A stretch of 64,000 nucleotides of DNA, taken from contig CM021317.1 of the NCBI GenBank assembly GCA_010645155.1, forward strand, positions 5,531,123 to 5,595,122. Direction: 5' to 3'. The translations under genes and the position numbers were made by a program. The stretch is from Tigriopus japonicus (lineage: Eukaryota; Arthropoda; Copepoda; Harpacticoida; Harpacticidae). Under the pieces are notes generated by a model. It had not been told where the DNA came from, made no database searches, and saw only the letters and a list, made by a program, of their open reading frames with translations. Positions 26,881-36,954 of the stretch are shown here, piece after piece (the first letter of the stretch is position 1; each line of letters opens with the position of its first letter).

Positions 26881-27836
26881 ATCTTATCAAATAAAAATTA
26901 TTTACTATGTCTAAAATTACCGACCGCTAATTTTCTATAAGGGTCCCGAAAGCAAAAAACCGGCCTGACCTTTTCATACAAAAAATCAAGGTTGGTATCA
27001 TTACTTTGAGGCTAGTAGATCATTTTTGAGACGAGTTTTCAAAGATGAAGTTTTTTTGGCAATTTTTCACTATTTTTTCACAATACTGTTGAAAAAGGGC
27101 GAGTGACGTCGTTGAGGGCCCATGTAATTCTGAGATCTTGGGGTGTCTAGTTGGGAGCAATGAAAAACACGGTCTTGGCAAGCAACTTGGGTAGTAAAAT
27201 TGTTTAAAGAAACTTACAAGGAGCGAACAATTAACTGATCCTTAACTGGCACTAATAGTTTCAGCAAGGCCTTCTTCATGGACATGAGAATGTGTTTGAT
27301 CCAATCAAAAATTCGAACTCAAGAGAACTTTCAGATTGTGCACAATTTAATGATAATGATGGGTGTCAAATTATTTGATAGTGATTTTACAAAAAAGAAA
27401 CTGCAAGGTTGTGACTAAGCTATGCAATAATGTGAACAAAATGTATCCATGATTGTTATCAGGAGGATGTCTTTAGGTAGAATCAAGATAATGCAGGACC
27501 TTTTGTCACGCAGGGCTTCTTGGATTCATCCAAATCTCTAAAATTTGGATTAAGGATTAATCCATCAGGACTTAATTGGATCAATCCAGTAAAATGGAAT
27601 GATGGATGAACTAATGAAAACCGAGGTTTTTGGTTTAGTGATAACGAGATCATTGGAAAAATCTTCAAAAAATGTTGATGTTGAAATAAATTGTCGAAAT
27701 TTTAAGACTAAAGTCATAATTGAACTATCAAGAAATGTGCCACAACATAACGGCTTCATCAATTTGAGTGACACACTGTGGTCATGTAATGACCAGTCAC
27801 ATGGGAACAGTCAAGATAGAGGCAGTATGTCATAAT
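26881..27836. other. Intergenic stretch with a possible solo hAT end
   Basis: No gene is seen. CAGGGCTTCTTGGATTCATCC at ~27511 looks like a hAT-type terminus followed by GGATTAATCC-like repeats. No matching right end or target duplication was found. Confidence 0.35.
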
Positions 27837-28804
27837 TAGGGGTGCACTTTTCGTGCAAATAAAAATACCAAAAAGTGCAGATTAAAGTGCAAATAAAAGT
27901 GCAAAAAAGTGCAAATATTATTTTTTTGCAACATGATGAAATTGGTTGATTGATCTGGTTCATTTGGGAAAGCAAGAAAATTGCTAAGCACCTTGGTTGT
28001 TCCAAGAATGTTTTTTAAATCAAAAATAATCAGAAATGCATTTCTCCCAATATTGAGTCACATGTCAACATATAAAAGTCAGATTTTACAATATACCAAA
28101 AAAGGTCAAATTGATGGTCTTTTAGTCCACTCTCAACAGAGCTGTTGCTCTTTTCAAAAAAAGACAGCTCATCATCTGAGAGTACACTCAAGGATTGTTA
28201 ATGTGGCTTTACTTTGTTTAATTGTAAAAATAAATAGCATATACATTCAATGTCTATCTAACCTTTTGACCGTTTAGCTTTATTTTCAATATTGAAGCGA
28301 AAGGAGTTTTTACTAAACACAAGAACCGTACTTAGTCAAGTTTTTGAAGTGCTTTTGGTCTTTTCTTTGTTTTGATTTAAGTGGGTAGGTTGATTACTAT
28401 TATTTTCTATGTTTATTCAACGTTTATTTCTAGCCATTGATTGGTTTTGAGCATAATTGTTATTCATAAATTGGATTTTCAGCAAAAATAATGGTGTTCA
28501 CCAACATGATTTAAATTACCAGCCATAAGGTAAACTATTTAACCCAACAAGTGAAGCCAATTTCAATCTTTGGAACAATCAACAATATATTATTTTTTAG
28601 CCATGTTGGGGTTTTTTGACAGAATTTTTTTTACACGGAATTTGGAAAAAATGTTTATTTTTAGAAATTTCAGGCCAAAAAACAAGATATCAGCAAAAAA
28701 TCACAGAATGTGCAAAAACGTGTAAAAATGGCAAAAAGTGCAAATAGAGCAAAAAATCGTCCAAACGTGTAAAAAAGTGCATTTGCGTGAAAAGTGCACC
28801 CCTA
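27837..28804. mobile_element. Complete nonautonomous hAT element, 968 bp
   Basis: The termini are TAGGGGTGCACTTTTC at the left and the reverse complement of the same sequence at the right. The flanks are exact 8-bp direct repeats, GTCATAAT at 27829-27836 and 28805-28812, the diagnostic duplication of hAT transposons. AGTGCAAA/GTGCAAAT motifs recur within ~100 bp of each end, matching the subterminal transposase-binding repeats of hAT elements. The interior has no transposase; an open frame at 27981-28277 shows no BED or dimerisation domain. Confidence 0.92.
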
Positions 28805-28812
28805 GTCATAAT

Positions 28813-29917
28813 TGATCTGAATGATGGATTCTGAATTGTTCAATGGATTAATGGGTTGGATTTAAATATACCAATGATACTTTTTTATAATAATCTTTAT
28901 TGTGAACTTTTACTCATTGGATACATTTTTGTTAAGCAGTCATCATAGTTGACATTAGAAAGGTACAGTTTTGTTGTTTGAGGGCACATTTACGGTTTTC
29001 CGTAACGCCGCCATTCGAGGCGAGTATCCAATAAACAGGGTTGAGGGGAAGAACTGGGTTCGAACCCATGAACTGGATAACAGTTCAGTCGCGCGCTGAT
29101 CAACTGGGCTGTACCATCTTCTCCATTTTACTACTAAATACTACTACCAATACTATCAATACTGCTTAGCTATATACCAATAAAAAACAAAGCTTTTTTT
29201 ATTTTATGATAAAGAGATCATTACAACTGTTTTCATACAAAGTTGAGGTTAGAAAACAAAATTGTGAGATGAAAAAAACAAATGATACTTTTCAAGTATT
29301 AGGGCTTGTGATGAGCTTTAAAAATGTAATAAAAATGTATATAGAGGTTGATTGGATTAAACCAGATACAAAATCATGAAATTGTGGATTAAAATGAAAT
29401 TAATGATAGGTTACAAACGCAAACCATAACACAACCCATCAAGCACCATAAAAAAGACAAGTGAAACAGACTGATTGGGAAAATTATGCAATTTATGATA
29501 AATACGCAGACAGATACAAAAAATCCAGAATGACAACAAAAATAAAGATATCGAACTTCATTCACCAGATTTCAGATTCATAAAACACTTTTTTTGCAAA
29601 TTGTTAAGAAAAAAAACACAAGAGTTCACTTCCAATGGATTAATCGATTAATGTGTCACTGAAATACCCACATTCATGGTAACAAAAATGGAGCAATCCT
29701 TTATGACGTGCTCAATTAAGTCATAATTTTGTAACTTCAGACGTCTTCCTATTTCCGACTTTAAGATACACCTTGCTCGAATAACTATCTCACCTCTAGT
29801 TTGGACCTTCGAATACCAGTGCAGGAGTACATAAATGTGTTGATGTCAAAGGATGAGTGCTCCCACGTCTCTGAACAAAGAGAAAAAATTCTACAAAAAG
29901 CGCATTGAGATTATGAG
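28813..29917. other. AT-rich intergenic stretch containing a tRNA-like sequence
   Basis: Apart from the tRNA-like sequence at 29045-29124, only AT-rich DNA with repeated TGGATTA-type motifs is seen. Confidence 0.4.
29045..29124 (-). repeat. tRNA-like sequence (tRNA-derived SINE head or tRNA relic)
   Basis: Read on the minus strand, it has an RNA polymerase III A-box-like CAGCCCAGTTGA, a B box GGTTCGAACCC about 40 nt later and a T arm (TGGG/CCCA around TTCGAA). The acceptor stem pairs imperfectly, and the anticodon arm folds with the wrong loop size (AACTG/CAGTT around five bases). It is therefore not a functional tRNA gene. No A-rich tail or target duplication was found, so SINE origin is inference. 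Confidence 0.5.
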
Positions 29918-30718
29918 CAGGGCCACCAGATACATGTAAATTACATTTTACAATGTAATTACCAAAATCTGCGATTTTTGTCCAAAATTACATAAATGAT
30001 GAAAAAATTAAATAAGTGTGCAAAAATTGCCTGTTTTGATGGATATGATATGGAAAATTGTTTGATTTCACGTCAAAGTCAAGATAAAGAAGCAAAAAGA
30101 TAGAGTTTTTAATTTTTAACAGGCATATTTAGTTAATCCTCAAGCCCGCTGGGTTGTTATAAATGGTATTTTACATTGTAGTCACAAACAATGCGCATTT
30201 TTTGTCGAAAAATACAAAAATTGGGAAAATTTCGAAAGAATGTATGTAGAAGAAATGCCTCTTCCGTTGAGAGTGATCAACAAAAAGGATGTCAAAAATC
30301 AAAATAAGAATAGAAGCTGTTATATTTGCAACAATTGTGACAAATATGGTCATTTTAGCATCTTTTCCTACCCATGAAATAAAATTTAGATGATGCAAGT
30401 ACATAAAAGGGCAGTTTTTAGGCTATCGCCTGAGAAAAGTATTTTTAATAATACCAAAAAATCCAATTTTGTTACGTCATTTCTCAAAAAAAACAAAACA
30501 AAAATAATACGTTTCGGCAAAATATTTTGCATAAATTTGGTGGCCCTGATTGTAACACTGTTTTTATGTAAACAATGAGAAAAGGCTTTAAAAACAAACT
30601 TACCAAACAACCAAAAAACCTACCAAAAAATCCGATTTCATTACATTATTTCCAAGAAAAACTACCAAAAAAAAAATACATTTTTGGCAAATTTTTTTAC
30701 CAAAATTTGGTGGCCCTG
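29918..30718. mobile_element. Complete nonautonomous hAT element, 801 bp, with duplicated right end
   Basis: The left end is CAGGGCCACCAGATA and the right end TTTGGTGGCCCTG. The flanks are exact 8-bp direct repeats, ATTATGAG at 29910-29917 and 30719-30726. A second copy of the right terminal ~95 bp sits inside, ending TTTGGTGGCCCTG near 30549, so the right end is tandemly duplicated. No transposase is encoded. A shorter inverted relative lies at 59227-59594. Confidence 0.9.
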
Positions 30719-30726
30719 ATTATGAG

Positions 30727-31640
30727 ATGTCCATCAACCATTTTCGATAAAATAAATTTTTGCATCAATGACATAACAGTCTTAAAATAAGTCAAGTATG
30801 CCGTAGCTCTATCGTAGTCGTAGGTCTATGAATAAGTAAAGCCATTTGACCTTTTTTATAACTTCATATGTTTACACAAATATCCTTTTTATATACGATG
30901 ACATGACCAAGTCACAATAAACATAATTTTAAAAATTGACCAATGCGGTTTTTGCCTTTGTGACCCTCGTTGTTCCATTTTATGATGCAGTGTTTTGGTG
31001 GTCACTTTTCTTGTAGAGCAAAAACGAATTTCAGAGATATTTTTTGGTTCGTTCATGGTTTTGATACATGTTTTGTGAAGACTAAAAAACTTTGTGCTTC
31101 TTGTCTAAGTTTTTTTGTTCTAGTGCCATATCTTAAAAAATCCGTCGATCTTGATTTAAGATAAATGACATCAAATCTTACGCGTTCCAGTTTGAGGAAG
31201 GTTTTCAGAAACAAACACTTTGATCGTTTGGTTGGAAGTTTCTGTCAGAAACTCAAAAACCCATCCGTATTCACACAATCCAATATGGGTTTCAAAATGA
31301 AATACGTTGCAGGTTGGACAAGATAAGCATTGACTTGCACACTCCATTATATTGTCGCTGTTAAGGCGTCAAAAAATAGAGAAAAGCGAAATGCTAAATT
31401 TCAATTCTTTTTTGTACCTTATCAGTTGATATCTATTTTTTCGTATGTTCCAAGCAGCCTCGTCCATTGTTTTATAGTCAAATCTTCTGAGTTTTATAGA
31501 TTTCACGCCCAGGATCGCCTCTAAAGCCAATAACAAGAGACAAAAAATCATATTGTGCGACTTGTCTGTCCTCGGAAGAATATCTGACATGAATCTGATT
31601 TTTTTTTGTATTTCAAGTTCACACCCATTAACCGAGTGTC
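30727..31640. other. 3' flank of the lysine-rich gene
   Basis: No independent gene is supported. On the minus strand an open frame (31644-31369, 91 codons) starts in ATGA overlapping the stop of the lysine-rich gene. It is probably 3' UTR, since no domain is visible. Confidence 0.45.
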
Positions 31641-32517
31641 TCATTGCAGCCTCAATTTTGCGACGGTCGGGTGGGTCAACACTTTGGTTGGCTCGGTTTT
31701 TTGAGACACCTTGGCTTTTTCCTCCTCTTTCATGCCATAACTTTGAATCGACCAGAACTTCTTGCGCCCACCTATGAATTCCAGGACCTCATCAGCAGCT
31801 TTGACCACAGATTTGTCCACGTTTCGTTTCCGTTTGTTCATTGCAGAGAAGTATAATGAAGCATCAGCTTTGGCGGATTTCCGGCCTAGAAATAACTGAC
31901 CGAGGTTAAGTCAAGAACGAGGTCAAATGAGAATCACGTGGTCTCCTCACCTGTTGACTTGGGATCAAGGGTGGTGTATCTTCCCAAAACCTTTTTTTGG
32001 TCATCCTGCTTGGCGCCAAAACATTCCTGTTTCATCAATATTCATTTGTTTTTGCTAATGATGTGCTATTTTTTGCAAAACGTTTCCAAATTTGAAAGGG
32101 TCTCTACCGTTCTGAGAGTGATTATTCTTACTTGACATGCAATCGGTCCTTTGTCAGGCAAAGGTGGTCATTGTTCCATTCGAATAATTTGTCTTTAAAT
32201 AACAAGTTCACAGTTGCAGAAACACCATAGAGTGACCCTTTTTTGTATCTGTTAGACTTTGTTCCAATTTACAGTGTAATATGGCACATCATTAGCCTCA
32301 TTTGTATCGATTTTAATCCCTTGAGAGAATCGAGGAACTTCTCGTCCTTTTTCAACCGCTTCAAATTCAAGTCTTTAGGGCTTTTTCCACTGCCCCTAGT
32401 CTTTTTTCCTTTGGGTTTGTCTTCCAAGGCCAGGGCTGCCAATCTTTTTTCTTCAGCTTCACGCCTGGCGCTGATTTTCCGTTTGGCGCGGTTTTTCAAT
32501 TCACATAGTGGAGCCAT
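31641..32517 (-). CDS. Lysine-rich, probably nuclear/nucleolar protein, with apparent 1-nt frameshift
   Basis: I do not recognise the family. Three exons on the minus strand are 32517-32273, 32026-31951 and 31885-31641. The start has a perfect Kozak context (ACCATGG). Introns are GT-AG; junction phases are 0 and 1, giving about 188 residues. The first exon reads MAPLCELKNRAKRKISARR onward to KFLDSLKG, and there the protein-like reading jumps by one base to IKIDTNEANDVPYYT. Exon 2 then gives ECFGAKQDDQKKVLGRYTTL, and exon 3 gives the segment ending EPTKVLTHPTVAKLRLQ. Without one extra base near 32316 the open frame ends at a stop just past the donor. Either the assembly lacks a base or the gene is newly broken. 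The repeated Lys/Arg clusters suggest nuclear or nucleolar location. Exon structure is inferred from splice sites and frame continuity only. Confidence 0.62.
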
Positions 32518-34945
32518 GGTAGAAAGGTTGATGAACATTGGGATCTCCGTTGAATCTACGAATAACAGAGTTATGGACAACCTTTAATTGCTCAGAGGTT
32601 GGTTTTTTGAATATCTTACCCTGGAGTTAACTATTGATGAGGTGCTTTGAGTTGGCAGTGCTGCCATTTTTAACTCTAGGATTCAAATCGTTTCTATTTT
32701 CTCAATAGCTACACTTACAAACAAGCTTAGTTCATGAGTTTTGTGAGCTTTTTTGGACAAAATTATTCTCATGAAAGACGTTTTTCATTGATAGATACTT
32801 ATGAAATAGCTTTTACAGAGTGACCATTAATTTATGAACGAACTTGGCATATTGAACCCCAAAAAACAACTATTCCATAAACATACCTGTGACGTGATTG
32901 AAACTTCAATTACAATTACGTAATTGCAATTTCCAAGTAATCGTGATTGTTATTAATTACATTTGAGATCAAAGTAATTGTATGTAATAGAATAAGCACA
33001 GTGAGAAAAAGGTTGTTGATTTTGTGCTCCGTAGTGTTGCGCTGCCCTTTTCTGGTGATTCTGTTCTTTCTTGTTCTGCGCTCGATCAAATATTTCAAAC
33101 GGCCAATTGCTCCGCAACAAACGGTCAAGAGTGAGATGCGATCGTAGAATTTTAGTGAAGCAATGAGACACCAGAGGCCACGACGGTGCTACGGGGTAGA
33201 CAAACAAGCCCAGCTGATGTTTACTGAGCTTGCCTAATTAGTTGCATTTGAGCCCATGCAATTGATTTTTTGCAATGCCAAATTGCAATTACATTTTCAC
33301 CTGCATAAGAAGTTCTGGGATTAGAAATTTCGCAAATTTTCCCCCGTCCTTCCAATATTTTTTGGTGTGTAAATTGATTCACAAAAAGTTCACAGGTTTA
33401 TGTTGCTCTTTGCACATTTTGCACTTGAAAAGTAGGTAGTTCAAGCTTGGTTTGAAAAAATAATGTGCAGTGTAATTGAAATGTAATTCAATGTAATTCA
33501 ATTACTTTTGGAAAGAAATTGTAATTAATTACATTTGAAAATAAAGTAATTGTAATTATATTCAATTACTTTTGAGACCAATGTAATTGTGATTGTAATA
33601 AATTACATTCTAGAAGTAAATGACACAGGACAGTCCATAAAGTTAGTGAATGAAAAGTTACTACTGATGAATGTTTTGAACGGAAAGATATCTAAACCAT
33701 GAGTCAAGAATAGCAGCACTACTAATCTCCTACCTCGGAGGTAAGTTATCCGGTCAAAAACTGATCTCTGGAAACGTATTCTGAAGTATTCTCTAAGTTT
33801 TCCTTAATGGTGCTAAAAAATCGACTCCTACTTTGATCTCTTCCCTAACAACAAGACAGGCAGCGAATTTAAAAACAAAGTGACGTTTTACCAAAGAGTA
33901 GAGCTCTTAGCGAATCAAAGTATTCTAGTTATTGGCAGGACTTTGAGGTGCTCTCAGTATCTTGTAAAATTAGGGCAAGCTCCTAAACGTGAAACTTTGA
34001 CCTCACTTAGGGATGAAAGGTATGAAAAAAAGAAACCTTGATCCAAAACTTTTTTGTGGTTTGAAGGTCGAATAACTTTGGAACAAAAAGGAACATTCTT
34101 AATGCTGATCTTTTGGCTCTAGGAGATCTTTCCATTCAGATTCAAAACTCAAAATTTTGAGCATCCAAAATTCAAATGAAAAATAGTGTCTGCCTTGATT
34201 TTATTGACCTTGCACTCGGTAAAAATACCCAACTGATTATTAAATAAGAAATGTTTGCCAGTTCTTCAATTGTACTCGAGCAAATTTGCCGTTCAATGGG
34301 AAACTTCAAATTTGTGAGAACCTGTGCAATTGCAGAAACCAAGAGGGCATTGCTTGATGAACCTTGGCAAACTTAAAAAAAAACGGTTTGTTGTTCCCAA
34401 CAAACAATTTTCCAAAATAGCTCGAACATATCAAAGCGTCACGTATTAAAATTAGATTTAAAACTGTTCTACGGCCTTTCTTGTTTCCAACTCTTAGTCT
34501 TTTAAGTACACATTGATTTTTCTCTTAACTCTTTGAAATCGCCCTTTTGTTGCAATGATGGTATGATTAATAGGGACGTTCTTGAAGAGCAAACAACGAC
34601 TAGTTTCTCAATTCATTGTGACAGATCATTTCTCTCACACAATCCTTTTCACTCTGTAAAACCTCATCATGATGTCTTGTCTTGACATTAAAGATCTCTC
34701 ATGCCATTTCAACATAATAAATGATAGCCCGAACACTCCCACGCCTAAGCTCATTCTCATCATCATTCTTAGTCCACGGCCTTTTTTGAACTCAGTTCCC
34801 ATCTTTCCCAACCATTCATTCATTGCCAAAACTCACCCGTTAGTATTTGTTTGGAAATACCAATTGGACCTTGATCCCCTTCATCAATATAAATGGTATT
34901 CAATTCTAAATGAATGAGAAGAGAATGCATCAGCCATGAACAAAT
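32518..34945. other. Intergenic stretch with AATTAC-rich repeat cluster
   Basis: No gene is supported. It contains the promoter side of the lysine-rich gene and the repeat cluster at 32910-33610. From 33.6 to 34.9 kb only AT-rich sequence is seen. Confidence 0.45.
32910..33610. repeat. Cluster of TGTAATT/AATTACA motifs at both ends of a ~700-bp block
   Basis: Direct and inverted AATTACA motifs are dense at 32910-32995 and 33470-33610, with a few at 33280. The phrase TTAATTACATTTGA recurs in both clusters. The layout resembles the subterminal repeats of the hAT-like elements in this window, but I could not find matching termini or a target duplication. Confidence 0.5.
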
Positions 34946-36431
34946 TCATTTCCAAGTTTCAAAGCTCTCACTCATTGTCTCCATCATGTCATTAATAAAC
35001 CGATGGAATGACTTCTCCAACTGTTTGCCTTGAGGACTAGTGTTCCACTCATGGATGCTCAGATCCAAAGCAGTCAAGGTTCGAAGGATGGCCACTTTGG
35101 ACTTCTTGATGCCTTCTTTAAAGGTTGATGTGTACAGCTCTGCCCGAGCATTGAAGCCTTGATGAAATGTCATTAGAGCCTTTTCAAACTGAGAAGTCAA
35201 ACAAGAGCGCGATATTACATCAGTAATCTCACTGTGAAACTTTCTGGGGGTTGAAAGTCGATATTTTGGAAGATTTGGCACTGCTGAAGGACTCTATGAC
35301 AGTTTGTCGTGCTGTTTAATGTTCTTCGGGCTTACCTCACATTGGTAGTACATGGCTTCAGCACTTATGGACAAGGCGATGGCGTTGTTCTTCCAATAAC
35401 CCAAGATGTGGTCGGCTTCTTTTTGGGCCTCGGAGTATTTGGAGTCGCAGAGAAGGCATTGAGCACGGATCAGCTTCACTTGGAGGATGTCCGGAGGCTC
35501 AATTTTGGTGTAAGGGTTCTCACGCAAGTAATGACTGAGAGCAAAATCCAAGTATCTAAAACATGACATTTTTGGCTTTTGAATAGGACAAGTCAAAACC
35601 CTCTGAAAAGCTAAAAAACGCGGAAAACAAAGAGGATAATGTAAGAGATGAGCAATGCTGCACTTTTCCTTTGAGATTAGCATATAAGCAAATATTCTTA
35701 GAACTACTTTTGGTTTACCAAAAAAACCAGAAGCTATTGACGTTTTTGCAATCGATCTTTCACTTACTACAGAGAGGTACATGATTTGATGAACTTAAAC
35801 GCTCTTCGAGGATGGTTTTGAATCCTTTTTGTCATGAAATAAAGACTGCTTCTGAAGCCCATTTGTAAACAGTTATGTGTGTTTTCAGTTTTACTTCATT
35901 TTTTTTGGACTAACTAATTCCAAAGAGAACTTATGCTTCTGGATCTAAACCAAATTGATATTTCTTGACAATGCTTTTTCTCACCATTACCAATGTATTT
36001 TCAATTTGCAAAATCTATTACTGGCCCTTATTTTAAGTCCTTGTAAACATCAAAGAACCAAAACTTTTATACTAACCTCATCGCACTACTGATTTTCTTC
36101 CGAATCAAAAGGCTTTTAGCTCTCTCAATACAGCCCGGCATTCCCCCAGTAAGCTTGAACTCTTCCTCATCCATGACCGTCTTCTTGAAGACCTTGACTG
36201 AGCGTTTCCGGGCTTCACTTAATGCAGCCTTGATGTCCGTGGAATAATCCATTCCGCGGTTCACGTCAAATCGATCGAGAGGATCGTCTTCTTCATCGGA
36301 ACTCTGAGAGTCGAATCGTGATCGTGATCCATGATGCTTGTCTCGGCCACGTGTCTTGGGATTTCCCTTGTTCTTAGACACGCCTGATGTAGTAGTGTAT
36401 GCAAGGCTACTCGCAATCTTGGCCTTCCGAC
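34946..36431 (-). CDS. TPR-repeat protein resembling ODAD4/TTC25 N-terminal region, 5' end incomplete
   Basis: It resembles ODAD4 (TTC25), a TPR protein of the outer dynein arm docking machinery in motile cilia. Three exons join in frame: 36431-36077, 35555-35336 and 35188-34946. Donors are GTTAGT and GTAAGC; acceptors are ttcag, ttttag and gtttgacttctcag. The first exon encodes a basic/acidic linker (SSDEEDDPLDRFD) and then the start of a helical array. TPR-like helix pairs are visible at ERAKSLLIRKKISSAMRYLD, LIRAQCLLCDSKYSEAQKEA and ISAEAMYYQCEFEKALMTFH, ending in GFNARAELYTSTFKEGIKKS. This last part matches the YHRGYKLRPD..FR.GI.KA segment of ODAD4. The protein stops about 60 residues later (ending SESFETWK), much earlier than vertebrate ODAD4, and the upstream first exon was not found. 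TPR is fairly sure; the ODAD4 assignment is moderate. Confidence 0.6.
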
Positions 36432-36774
36432 CTGAAGACTGTATTTAGAATCGATTATTGGCCAGACTCTTGCACCCAGGTTTGATGTACTAGGTACTAT
36501 CCTAAAAATCCTTCAAATGGGGGCAAGAACTACGCGATTTGTCTGGACCATCAGGCTAGCAGAAGGAATTACAGTATAATTTCCAATCGGATCTCTTACA
36601 AGTAAAACTTTGTTTCTTTTAAGCAGACTATGTATCCTAAACTTCAAACTTTGGAATCAAGAGTTATGCTTTCTCAAAGCTCAGAGCATAATCCTTCACA
36701 GCAAAATGATTGTTCAGCATTTTTCCTCCCAAAAGGGCGAGTATTTTATCTCATGCTCTATTCAGTCAATAACT
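36432..36774. other. Upstream flank of the TPR gene
   Basis: It should hold an intron and possibly the missing first exon of the TPR gene. None could be placed with confidence. Confidence 0.4.
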
Positions 36775-36954
36775 TAGAGAAGGCATCACTTTTCACGGCG
36801 ATATTGGATCGAGTTGAAAACTGAAACATATAGTTTACCCAATAGATGCAAGTTTTAAAGTTGTTTTCAACTCGATCCAATATCGCCGTGAAAAGTGATG
36901 CCTTCTCTACTGAAACATATAGTTTACCCAATAGATGCAAGTTTTAAAGTTGTT
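36775..36954. repeat. Inversion-duplication: 47-bp perfect inverted arms interleaved with a 45-bp direct repeat
   Basis: Arm A (36775-36821, TAGAGAAGGCATCACTTTTC onward) recurs as an exact reverse complement at 36863-36909. The segment between and after the arms (starting CTGAAACATATAGTTTACCC) occurs twice, at 36821-36865 and 36910-36954. The order is A, B, reverse A, B. This can fold into a 47-bp hairpin with a ~40-nt loop, and it is the arrangement left by a local template switch during replication. Confidence 0.93.

Noticed and set aside
27981..28277. 98-codon frame inside the hAT element considered as a transposase remnant
   Set aside because: No BED zinc finger, RNase H-like motif or hAT dimerisation signature is visible.
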